Source of the DNA: Inia geoffrensis
Lineage: Eukaryota; Chordata; Mammalia; Artiodactyla; Iniidae
NCBI GenBank assembly: GCA_036417435.1
Contig: CM070901.1
Span: 10,700,001 to 10,764,000 of the forward strand
Length of the DNA: 64,000 nucleotides
Reading direction: 5' to 3'
The notes below the pieces were generated by a model. The model saw only the letters and a program-made list of their open reading frames with translations, was not told the DNA's origin and searched no databases. Below, in pieces: positions 23,311-33,847 of this stretch (position 1 is its first letter; the number at the start of each line of letters is the position of its first letter). The translations under genes and the position numbers were made by a program.

Positions 23311-25194
23311 GATTGAACTCTTAAAAGCCTCTGAGGCCAGGGCTTTATTGACTCCATAAAAATCAACCTTAGCTCCTTAATGCTGTCTGGTGATATCTGG
23401 TCATATCTCAAATATGACATTCTAGTCAAAGCTTCGGTAATACAACCAGTGTTTCCAACTGTGTCCTGTAATAAGAAGAACAAATTCTTCCTGAAATAAC
23501 ATAAATAACTATAATGCTATGAAAAAGATACTTAAGAGTTTCCAAATTCTGGAGGGATCAGGTAGGGGGGAAAATGTCAATGTTTTATCTTTGTTTACAA
23601 AGACATATCTTACCAAACTGATGATAACTTTAAGAGAAAAGATTAAAAGTTTTCTTAAATCTAGAAAAACAAAAAATAAAAGAACCAGCAAAAAGTCATA
23701 AAAATTATAATCATATTTTTTAGTTCATTTTAGTCCCATGTATTTTAATTCTTGTTCTCCTTGAATCCAGTTTTTCCATTAGTTCTAAAAATTATCAACA
23801 GTTCAGTTTTATGATCTTAAAGTTATCAGAAATCTGTGTTCTAGAGTCCTATCAGAGTTCTGTCTATAAATCTCTTTGAAGATGAAGTATTTTTACAGGA
23901 ACACATTTGCAAAGCATCAGAGTAAAATGGTAACAGTTGGCTAATGACAAAAACTTAAAAATGCCCATTGTTAGAATTCATTTGATAAAGAAATAGTTAT
24001 TTCTGAAATATATAACATTTCAAGACCATAACTGGAATTATGATAACATTATACGAGGACATATCAGACTTTAGGAATTTCACATAATTCTTGGAACACT
24101 TTTAACATATACCCATACACACACAACATAAAGAAGGCTTTTTGTTACTTTTTATTTGAAAATTCTTCCCATGTAATTTAAAATATTAAATAAGCCGAAT
24201 TAGTTTAATATCTCCCTTTTCATATGGAAATAGAATATATTCTTTGAGATGTTCCTGGGGCCCTCTGGAAATTTTTTAAATTAATTCAAAGACAGACTTT
24301 ATTTGAAATTTGATTTTTACAAGTTTGTCAAAAAACGTCAAAGGTTTCAAAACACCTGGTCACATAGGATCGTAGATTACTGTGAAACAATTTTTAGTTA
24401 TATATTTAACCAAAGTGACAACAGAAGATGTTAAAAGCAAATGAAGAAAGTTAAGTAGTTTTAAAATCTTAGCTTTCTTTTCAGTAGAGAAGATTCAGCT
24501 TTTTGAACACAGAAAAATATTTTAATAAGAACGTAATTCTTGTTTTCTAGGCAGATTATTTTAAAAGGTAAAAGAAAGCCTTTTATAGTCTTTTATCGAG
24601 AACAGACCAATAGTCCAATAAAACTTTGCCGTATTACCAGAGAGAAAATCAAATTCTAATTTTGCAGTAGCTTACTTTTGATATTAGAATTTACTTATTA
24701 AATTTATTCCAACTTTAGCCAGCCCTGACCATGTATAAAATTTCTTTCTAAAGATATCTTTTCCATAGAACCTTCTATAACTTCCCTTTTTACATTCAGA
24801 TTTTGTACTATGTTTTCCCTCTTCCCCAGCCTCTCTTTAGGACAAAATTACTTTCTTTTCCCTCAACAATAAAAGTGTATCTCTATTTCTCATACTTTCT
24901 TTTACCAAAAACATACATCCTACTTTGCATGCATATGGAGATGTTTCCCTTATTATTTCTAGCAGCTTCAATAACATATATTAGAATTTTTTAACCCTTA
25001 GAAGCCCTTAATTTCCAGTGAATGCTAAGAAGTAAGCAATTGTGAACTCTTCTTTATAGTAGTATTCTGTGACTTGACAAATTTATAAATACTTTTTATA
25101 ATTTCTAAAACTGTATACTTTTTCATAGTACATTTCTCAATATGTCATAAAATGTTTATTTACAGACACAAATATCTTAATATTTTTGGCAATT
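23311..25194 (-). other. AT-rich proviral interior, not recognisable
   Basis: Expected to hold pol of the minus-strand provirus by position. By eye I find no reverse-transcriptase, RNase H or integrase motif, and frames are short in all six readings. It could be deeply mutated retroviral sequence or a replacement of it. Confidence 0.4.
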
Positions 25195-25210
25195 AAAAAG
25201 TCAAAAGTAG

Positions 25211-25414
25211 GGCTTCCCTGGTGGCGCAGTGGTTGAGAGTCCTCCTGCCCATGCAGGGGACACGGGTTCGTGCCCCGTTCCGGGAAGATCCCACATGCCG
25301 CAGAGCGGCTGGGCCCATGAGCCATGGCTGCTGAGCTTGCACGGTCCGGAGCCTGTGCTCTGCAATGGGAGAGGCCACAACAGTGAGAGGCCCGCGTACT
25401 GCAAAAAAAAAAAA
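25211..25414 (+). mobile_element. CHR-type SINE inside the provirus
   Basis: Full body with a 17-base A-tail continuing into the repeat. The perfect 16-bp duplication AAAAAGTCAAAAGTAG is at 25,195-25,210 and 25,415-25,430. Opposite in orientation to the provirus. Confidence 0.96.
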
Positions 25415-25430
25415 AAAAAGTCAAAAGTAG

Positions 25431-26945
25431 ATAAACCTTTACTAAGTTCAGTAAATAATGTTTTGATATTTTCTCTTATTTGGAAATGATCTGGATATTA
25501 ATTTAACTTAACTCATCATTTAATTTAGGAAAACTTTAAGATTTTAAGTTACCAAAAAGATTGGGGGGGACCACTTTAATAGTTCACCTAAAAACATTTT
25601 ATCTTGCTTACATCTATTTAATTTATGTGTTCCTAAAAACTATATTTCGATAACCAACAAAACCTTTGTGAAACATTAAACAATGTGAGTCATTATCTCA
25701 AGCTATTACCATTATTATTGTTACTATCAAACTTTGTATAACATTAATCCATTAAGCCAAGGTAGAATAAAAGTAGTACATTTAACTCTGATAACTGTAA
25801 AGATATGCTTGTTTTAACTAAATAAACAAACAATCTTTAATTTACCAAATATTAATCCTAGATTATATTACCTTGAAAAGCATTTGGGTTAGTTTTTTTG
25901 TTATATTTCTTCAATTCATATGAGCCCTTATTTCTTTTTAAACCAATTAAATAGAGCACTTTCACAGATTATTTTTGGCGATACCGTTTGGAGGTAGAAA
26001 AATACTACACACCACATATATAGACACACATAAACATATGGATAGATGAAGCCAGAGACCTTATAGTTTTGTTTTAAAATATCAGCCATGAGACAGATAC
26101 AATAATGTAAAACTCACTAGTTATAAAAGAAGTTTGATCTAAATGTTTTTTCCTCGGGATAGAATCAGTTGAGGTTACGTGCTCAGATGGCTAAAGCCCT
26201 TCACTAATATCTTTGGAGAAGCTCTTAAAAGATTTTCCATTTGCCCAAGGTTCAAATGCCCTTTATCCCTATTTGTTCTTCTTCTGATAAGAAAGTTCTC
26301 CCCAAAGTTTGTACTTTAACTTGCATATCTCAGAGGCACTGGGAAAGAATGAAAGTTACATGCTTTTTCTGATAAATAAGGACATTTTGGGGATTCGTGA
26401 AAGGAATAGGTATACTTTGAACTGCCTCTAGAGCTGCACTTCTAGTTTTATAAAGATTTTTTAGATAACGATAGTTGTTTTTAATTCCTCAATAAATTGG
26501 GTCGTAGCCTTGAAGATAAAGGACTGGCATACCCATCCACCTATGTTGGATTATATTTCTTTTTCTCTGGGTACATCTAGCATAGAGGAGAAAGCCTAAA
26601 CTTTTTTTTTTTTTAATTAGGCTCTGAATATCAGCTTACAATTTGGCCACATTTCTGTTGATGAAGTTATTAAATCCTTTCAAATATTAGATTTCAGCCA
26701 GGACAAACCGTAAATATTCTGGCAATATTATACAATTCCATGGACCCAACAGATGTCCTCAGAGAGGGTGCAAAAGTTACTTCCTTCACAATATCCAGAG
26801 TGATTCCCAAAGAGAGACAAAAGAAATAACCAAAAGCCAAGCCAAGCTCTTAAGACACAAAATAAAGCAAGCAAGAAGGCAATAGTTATCTCTGGGAGAG
26901 AATTAATAACAAATGGGTCTGGATTTGGAAAGGAAGGTGCAGTAT
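25431..26945 (-). other. AT-rich proviral interior, not recognisable
   Basis: Continuation of the retroviral interior up to the L1 insertion. A T-run (about 26,602-26,614) and no usable frame. No gag or pol motif seen. Confidence 0.4.
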
Positions 26946-26947
26946 TA

Positions 26948-29742
26948 ATTTCTTTTTAACATCTTTATTGGAGTATAATTGCTTTACAATGGTGTGTTAG
27001 TTTCTGCTTTATAACAAAGTGAATCAGCTATACATATACATATGTCCACATATCTCCTCCCTCTTGCCTCACCCTCCCACCTTCCCTATCCCACCCCTCT
27101 AGGTGGTCATAAAACCTGGAGCTGATCTCCCTGTGCTACACGGCTGCTGCCCACTAGCTACCTATTTTACATTTGGTAGTATATATATGTCCATGCCACT
27201 CTCTCACTTCATCCCAGCTTACCCTTCCCCCTCCCCATGTCCTCAGGTCCATCATTCTCTATTATGTGTCTTTATTCCTGTCCTGCCCCTGGTTCTTCAA
27301 AACCATTTTTTTTTTTTTTTTGGATTCCATATATATGTGTTAGCATACGGTATTTGTTTTTCTCTTTCTGACTTACTTCTCTCTGTATGACAGAATCTAG
27401 GTCCATCCACCTCACTACAAATAACTCAGTTTCCTTTCTTTTTATGGCTGAGTAATATTCCATTGCATATATATGCCACATCTTCTTTATCCATTCATCT
27501 GTCAATGGACACTAGGTTGCTTCCCTGTCCTGGATATTGTAAATACTGCTGCAATGAACATTGTGGTACATGACTCTTTGAATTATGGTTTTCTCAGGGT
27601 ATATGCCCAGTAGTGGGATTGCTGGGTCATATGATAGTTCTATTTTTAGTTTTTTAAGGAACCTCCATACTGTTCTCCATAGTGGCTGTATCAAGTTACA
27701 TTCCACCAACAGTGCAAGGGAGTTCCCTTTTCTCCACACCCTCTCCAGCATTTACTGTTTGTAGATTTTTTGATGATGGCCATTCTGACTCGTGTGAGGT
27801 GATACCTCATTGTAGTTTTGATTTGAATTTCTCTAATGATTAGTGATGTTGAGCATTCTTTCATGTGTTTGTTAGCAATCTGTATATCTTCTTTGGAGAA
27901 ATGTCTGTTTAGGTCTTCTGCCCATATTTGGATTGGGTTGTTTGTTTTTTTGACATTGAACTGCATGAGCTGGTTTTAAATTTTGGAGATTAATCCTTTG
28001 TCAGTTGTTTCATTTGCAAATGTTTTCTCCCATTCTGAAGGTTGTCTTTTCATCTTGTTTATGTTTTCCTTTGCTGTGCAAAAGCTTTTAAGTTTCATTT
28101 TTGTGTCTATTTTCATCAGTGATATTGGCCTGTAGTTTTCTCTCTTTGTGACATCTTTGTCTGGTTTTGGTATCAGGGTGATGGTGGTCTTGTAGAAGGA
28201 GTTTGGGAGTGTTCCTTCGTCTGCTATGTTTTGGAAGAGTTTGAGAAGGATAGGTGTTAGCTGTTTTCTAAATGTTTGATGGAATTCACCTGTGAAGCCA
28301 TCTGGTCCTGGGCTTTTGTTAGGAGATTTTTAATCACAGTCTCAATTTAAGTGCTTGTGATTGGTCTGTTTATATTTTCTATTTCTTCCTGGTTCAGTCT
28401 CAGAAGGTTGTGCTTTTCTAAGAATTTGTCCAGTTCTTCCAGGTTGTCCATTTTATTGGCAGATAGTTGCTTGTAGTAATCTCTCATGATCCTTCGTATT
28501 TCTGCAGTGTCAGTTGTTACTTCTCCTTTTTCATTTCTAATTCTATTGATTTGAGTCTTCTCTCTTTTTTTCTTGATGAGTCTGGCTAATGGTTAATCAA
28601 TTTTGTTCATTTCTCAGAGAACCAGCTTTTAGTTTTAAGTTTTCAAATCCACCAATGATAACAAGTGCTAAAAACTATACTAAGAAAACCCCCAAAAAAC
28701 CAAAGGACAGACAGAACCCTAGGACAAATGGTAAAAGCAAAGCTATACAAAGAGGCATACACATACACACTCACAAAAAGAGAAAATGGGAGAAAAAAAA
28801 AATCATTGCTCCGAAAGTCCACCTCCTCAATTTGGGATGATTCCTTATCTCTTTAGGTATTCCACAGGTGCAGGTACATCAAGCTGATTGTGGGGATTTA
28901 ATCAGCTGCTCCTGAGGCTGCTGGGAGGGATTTCCCTTTCTCTTCTCTGTTCGCACAGCTCCCGGGAGGGGAGGTGTGGAGAGTGACCTGTGCTCACACA
29001 CAGGCTCCTTGGTGGCGGCAGCAGCAGCCTTATCGTCTCATGCCCGTCTCTGGGGTCCGTGCTTTTAGCCATGGCTCACGCTCGTCTCTGGAGCTCCTTT
29101 AAGCGGAGCTCTGAATCCCCTCTCCTCGTGCACCAGGAAACAATGTTGTCTTGCCTCTTCGGCAGCTCCAGGCCTTTTCCCGGACTCCCTCCCGGCTAGC
29201 CCTGGTGTGCTAACCCCCTGCGGGGTGTGTTCACGCCGCCAACCCCAGTCCTCTCCCTGTACTCCGACGGAAGCCAGAGCCTCCGCTCCCAGCCCCGCCC
29301 GCCCCCGCAGGTGAGCAGACAAGCCTCTGGGGCTGGTGAGTGCCGGTCGGCACCGATCCTCCATGCGGGAATCTCTCCTCTTTCCCCTCCGCACCCCTGT
29401 TGCTGTGCTCTCCTCCGCGGCCCCGAAGCTTTCCCCCTCCGCCACCCGCAGTCTCCGCCCGTGAAGGGGCTTCCTAGTGTGTGGAGACTTTTCCTCCTTC
29501 ACAGCTCCCTCCCACTGGTGCAGGTCCCGTCCCTATCCTTTTGTCTCTGTTTTTTTCTTTTTTCTTTTTCCCTACCCAGGTACATGGGGAGTTTCTTTCC
29601 TTTTGGGAGGCCTGAGGTCTTCTGCCAGCCTTCAGTAGGTGTTCTGTAGGAGTTATTCCACGTGTAGAAGTATTTCTGATGTATTCGTGGGGAGGAAGGT
29701 GATCTCCTCGTCTTACTCTTCCGCCATCTTGAAGGTCCCTAT
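26948..29742 (-). mobile_element. L1 LINE with two large internal deletions, inserted in the provirus
   Basis: The 3' end reads TTTAACATCTTTATTGGAGT in antisense. 26,948-28,098 matches the 3' part of the 8.7-kb L1 up to its 9,800 region. Sequence then jumps at about 28,099 to what corresponds to 11,221 there, skipping about 1.4 kb of reverse transcriptase. At about 28,640 (ACCAGCTTTT) it jumps again, into L1 5'UTR that continues to CCATCTTGAAGGTC at 29,742. The endonuclease half of ORF2 and all of ORF1 are missing. It interrupts retroviral sequence on both sides, so it is younger than the provirus. Confidence 0.88.
28641..29742 (-). promoter_or_regulatory. L1 5'UTR, CpG-rich
   Basis: GC-rich block (densest 28,960-29,480) matching the 5'UTR of the L1 at 12,870-13,738 but extending further toward ORF1, to sequence near 28,641. 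L1 5'UTRs act as internal Pol II promoters in active copies. Compared with the other copy it keeps many more CpG sites (for example CCGACGG, CCCGCCCGCC and TCCGCG), so it is probably younger or less deaminated. Activity cannot be judged from sequence. Confidence 0.7.
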
Positions 29743-30418
29743 ATTAAATTTTATTTTCCTCTCTCTACAGGACACTACAGGCAGAGTTTCGGGAAGCCTG
29801 ACACTGGTAAGAATTCTTACACATTGGTGACTTCTGTCAGTTTTTCCAGGGTCCCACCTGCGGGTTCTGAGTGGGGTCTAATTTGGAGAGGGTAGCTCTA
29901 TTTCCCAGAATTTGACAAGGGGTTTTATTAATTTTTTTAGTTTCCCCTTGGCTGTTGAATAGAATAATATAGCCATTTACCAGAAGATCCCTCAGAAAGT
30001 AATCAGCTCTGGAGGGCACTATTTGGGGGCCCTCCATCGAATGTAGAGATGGGGGTGTGGAGTTGATGTTGAAAATTTTGCATAGGCCGTTTGAAGACAG
30101 TCTCTTTTCCAGAGTCCCAGTCAATTACAAATGAGACATCAATTTCTGGGCTAGCGTTTTGATGATGGATTGTTAGGCGGGTGTAATGCGGGAGGCATGC
30201 GTGTTCTTTTGAGGTCTCTGGCCTTGAAGCTTTTGTAGCTGTAAGGCTAATCGTTTGGCAGACTTTGTTTATGGCCTTGTGTCTTTAAATTGTCATTAGC
30301 CTTTTGCCACAAGTTTGTCAATGAAGTTAGTTTGGAATTTTGAAGTCTTTTGGAAGTTTCTGTATACCAATAAAAATAGGTATCCTATTCTGCTTGTTTG
30401 ATTATAGTAACCCCGATT
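29743..30418 (-). other. Proviral interior between L1 and SINE
   Basis: Resumes retroviral interior. By position it should be gag-side sequence of the minus-strand provirus, but I cannot recognise matrix, capsid or nucleocapsid motifs. The longest frame (29,837-30,124, minus, 95 codons) has no similarity I recognise. Confidence 0.4.
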
Positions 30419-30433
30419 TCAAGTGCGTTTCTT

Positions 30434-30746
30434 TTTTTTTGAAAGAAGATGTTGGGGGTAGGAGTTTATTAATTAATTTATTTTTGCTGTGTTGCATCTT
30501 CATTTCTGTGCGGGGCTTTCTCTAGTTGTGGCAAGCAGGGGCCACTCTTCATCACGGTGCGCGGGCCTCTCACTATCACGGCCTCTCTTGTTGCGGAGCA
30601 CAGGCTCCAGACGCGCAGGCTCAGTAGTTGTGGCACACGGGCCTGGTTGCTCCGCAGCATGTGGGATCCTCGCAGACCAGGGCTCGAACCTGTGTCCCCT
30701 GCATTAGCAGGCAGATTCTCAACAGCTGCGCCACCAGGGAAGCCCC
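30434..30746 (-). mobile_element. Extended SINE subfamily copy inside the provirus
   Basis: About 313 bp, longer than the common 200-bp copies. Between the T-rich end and the usual body it has an extra module containing GGGGCTTTCTCTAGTTGTGG and GGGGCCACTCTTCATCACGG. The duplication TCAAGTGCGTTTCTT lies at 30,419-30,433 and 30,747-30,761, perfect. The copy at 59,517-59,860 has the same extra module. Confidence 0.93.
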
Positions 30747-30761
30747 TCAAGTGCGTTTCTT

Positions 30762-31824
30762 AAATGGATGATCTTGTCTAATTGGAAGCCTCCCCATAGT
30801 GGCCATTGTAATTCTAGGTTGTTTGTATAAGATTTCTTAATCTTTGTATATATATACAGCTCCTGGGGCTGCAGTTCTTAGATATAAAATAAGCAGGTGT
30901 GCCAGAAGATGGCACTTAATGCTGGATTTTAAGGATCCCACTTCTATTATTATTTATTTTAGCTAAGCCTTTGGGTCTCTCAAAGCCAAACTAATACATA
31001 AAAGGGATGTGCTGCTAGATTGAAAATGGTGTGATGTTTTATAGAGTACCTCATTGCACTTGAAGTTGGTGGGTGACTTACTGTCAATGGAACCTGCTTA
31101 GTGACCAACTTATCCTAATAAGGGAGTCTTTGAGTTAGAGGGCTAATGCTCAAAAAAGCTCTTAAATGCTTGATCCATGGCCACCAATTTATTTTTGGCA
31201 GCTTTTTGGCTTCAGAGACCCTTGTTAGCAATAGTTTATTTAAACGTACATATTAACAAACCAGAAATAACCAGCAAACTGGAGCTTGGGGAAAGACCTG
31301 AGCCAGTAGACCCAAAATAATGAAGACTTCAGACTGATTCCAAATAACAGAGAACTACAGCTGCTACCAGCAATTCCTAACATGGAATCTGGGGAATAAT
31401 TACAAACAGAGGGCAAACTGCAGATAAAACTGTCCAAAGTTCCCAGTGTGGGATCTGCAGACAGAACCAAGAGCTGGGGTTTAGAAGTTACTGCAGACAG
31501 ACAAATAGAATGCCCTGCATGTATGAGAGCAATGACTGTGGTCCTTGGGACTGGGGGAAAGGGCTGAACCATTAGACCTCGACCAATGGGGACTGCAGAC
31601 TCGGGGCTCCACATAAATGGGGCACTGTGAACTGGAAAGCCAATCAGATCAGGAGCTTGACACAAAGAACACGAAGTCAGAACCAAGAGAGAACTTACCC
31701 ATGACCTTCAGAAAGGGCGAGAAAGACAGTGCATTCAAAGGGTTCACAGTCACCATGCCTGTCTTTCTTGTTGACCCTGAGTGCTGTCAGAAGTCTGCCT
31801 CAGTCCCACCACTGCCACCAAATC
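30762..31824 (-). other. Proviral 5' leader and presumed gag region
   Basis: Immediately after the 5' LTR on the minus strand comes TTTGGTGGCAGTGGTGGGAC (about 31,804-31,823), placed and shaped like a class I primer-binding site but not a clean match to one tRNA that I can name. A 148-codon minus frame at 31,240-31,686 is open but uses no recognisable gag motif and lies where leader sequence is expected, so I do not call it a gene. Confidence 0.5.
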
Positions 31825-32271
31825 TGTTAAATAACAAAATTTCATGAGAGTAAGTTTTACAGATCTAATTGGCTTTATTAAACAGTTCATTAATCAGGCA
31901 GTATCCTATCTAGAAATAAATAGAAAGGAGCTCCATTGAGCTGTAGAAAAGTTATTTAAAGGCGGAAATGGGACAGAAAAAAAGAAAATTATTAGCAAAA
32001 AATGCATTGTTATAGTCAAGGTTGCCCACCTAAGGGGAACAGAAAGGCCTGTTGGGCAGATTACCTCCATGGGGCTGACAAGGTAATTCCAGGTTGACTG
32101 CTTAAAAGTTAGGTGGGAGTTTGAGACTGCAATTAAGTTAGGTATTAAGTCTTGGTTTGCTGATGATGGGAGCACAGAGTCTTAACCACTGAACCACCAG
32201 GGAAGTCCCTCATTCAATCTTTGAGGTCCACAAGTGATTCTGTTTTGGGCCTGTTGTCTCTTTTTTATACA
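31825..32271 (-). mobile_element. ERV class I 5' LTR with an inserted patch
   Basis: Starts TGTTAAATAACAAAATTTC and ends TTTATACA. Collinear with the LTR at 20,816-21,208 except that about 18 bases are replaced by a foreign segment at 32,161-32,231. Identity between the LTRs is about three-quarters by eye. LTRs are identical at integration, so the provirus is old. Confidence 0.85.
32161..32231 (-). repeat. Patch of SINE head plus flank inside the LTR
   Basis: Contains about 43 bp of the 5' head of a SINE in antisense (CTTAACCACTGAACCACCAG, then GGAAGTCCCT) followed by CATTCAATCTTTGAGGTCCA. The same junction, head plus flank, occurs at 34,346-34,412 with only about four differences over about 61 bases. 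There is no SINE body, tail or target-site duplication here. Confidence 0.85.
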
Positions 32272-33840
32272 TCTGAGAATAAAAGTGTTTTATTTCTTCC
32301 TTTCCAATTGATACCATTTATTTCCTTTTCTTGTTCCAGTATGATGTTTATTAGAAGTGGTGAAAGGGCATCCTTGCCTTGTTCCCAATATTAGGCTGAA
32401 AACACCCAGTTACTAAGATTAATTAGGATATTAGCTATAGTTTTTATTATATATGCTCTTTATTAACTTGAGGAATTTCTCTAATCTTGGCTGAGAATTT
32501 TTATTTTTTATTATTTTATGAAGTTATTGGATTTTGTCAAATGCTTTTTGGTATCAGTTGACATGATTATATGATTTTTCTTTATCTTGTCAATAAGGTG
32601 GATTACATTATTTGATTTTCAAATTTGCAACTAGCCTTGCATACCTAGAATAAATCCCACTTAGTCATCATATATAACTTTTCATATACATTGTTGGATT
32701 CTGTATGCTAATATTTCATTGATTTTTGCATGTGTGTTCATGAGATATATTGGTCTGTAGTTTTCCTTTATTGCAATGTCTTTACCTGATTTTAGTGTTA
32801 GGATAATGGTGGTTTCATAGAATGAGTTTGTAACATTTCCCTCTGCTATATATCCTGGAAGAGACTGTAGGAAGCCAATATCATTTTTTCCATAAGTGTT
32901 CGGTAGAATTCATCAGTGAAACCATTTGTGCCTCTTTCTTTCTTTTTTCAGAACATTATTTTTTGATTCAGTTTATCATAAAAATTTGAATATAGCTATT
33001 CCAGATCTCTTTTCATAAGCATTGGCATGGCATATCTTCCTCTATCTCTTTACTTATAACTTGTTTGTGTTTTTATATTTCAAATGAGTTTATTATAGAA
33101 AATATATAGTTGTGTCTTTATCTTTTCTAAAAGTTGATGTCTTTTAATTGATGTATATAGATCATTAACATTTGAAGAGATTTCAAATACATTTGGATTA
33201 ATATCTACCATATTTTTAAAAGTATTCTAATTATTACAATTATTCTTTGTTTTTCTCTTCTCAGGATTTAAATGAGTCTTTTATTTGATTGTTTTTAATC
33301 TCCTCTCTTAGGACAACAATTATATATTTAAAAAAATTTAGTGGTTATCTATGAGTTTGAAATCTACATTTAAAACTAATCTACCTTCCAGTAATACTAT
33401 ACCACTTTATGTGTAGTGCAGATACTTTGTAGCAGAGTATTTCTAACTCCTTCCTCCTGTCTTTTGTGACATTGCTGTCTTTCATGTTACTTATTTATAA
33501 ACTACAATTACCCAATAGCTTGTTACTATTGTCACTTTAAACACTTATAGTTTAGATCAATTGAGAATAAGGGAAATAAAATATTATATTTTACCTTCAT
33601 TTATTCCTTCTCCAATATTCTTTCTTTCATTATGTAGATCCAAGTTTCTGACCTGGATTATTTTTCTTCTCCCTAAGGAACTTCTTTTAACATTTCTCAC
33701 AGGGCAGGTCTGTTAGTAATTTCTTTCAGTTCTTGTATGTCTTAGAGAGTCTTCGTTTTTCCTTCACTTTTGAGGGATAATTTCTCTGCATACAGAATTC
33801 AAGATCTGCAATTGGTAATATTTTGCTGCCACATTATTCT
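32272..33840 (-). mobile_element. L1M ORF2 fragment right of the provirus
   Basis: Antisense continuation of the L1 at 20,635-20,815. ORF2 landmarks continue in order: GAAGTGGTGAAAGGGCATCC (after the catalytic region), TGGATTTTGTCAAATGCTTT and TAATGGTGGTTTCATAGAAT. Upstream L1M sequence then runs to CTCTGCATACAGAATTCAAG near 33,800. Strongly diverged from the 8.7-kb L1. All frames are broken. Confidence 0.8.
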
Positions 33841-33847
33841 GACTCAT

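Larger units (their letters stand above)
20816..32271 (-). mobile_element. Endogenous retrovirus (class I, gammaretrovirus-like), decayed provirus
   Basis: Two direct LTRs enclose about 10.6 kb. Removing the later L1 (26,948-29,742) and three SINEs leaves about 7.1 kb, the usual size of a gammaretroviral interior. Envelope transmembrane sequence is recognisable on the minus strand next to the 3' LTR, and a primer-site-like TTTGGTGGCAGTGG follows the 5' LTR. I could not recognise gag, protease or pol; the 23.3-26.9 kb interior is AT-rich and unreadable by eye. No open frame could make a viral protein. The provirus sits inside an old L1, and bases ATCTG occur at both outer edges, compatible with a short 4-5-bp duplication that overlaps the LTR ends. 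Confidence 0.8.

Noticed and set aside
29065..29649. Arg/Pro/Ser-rich frames of 140-145 codons on both strands
   Set aside because: They arise from GC-rich L1 5'UTR, which has few stop codons by composition.
31240..31686. 148-codon minus-strand open frame near the 5' end of the provirus
   Set aside because: It lies in the leader/early region, shows no gag motif and is composition-compatible with chance. Kept only as part of the proviral interior.
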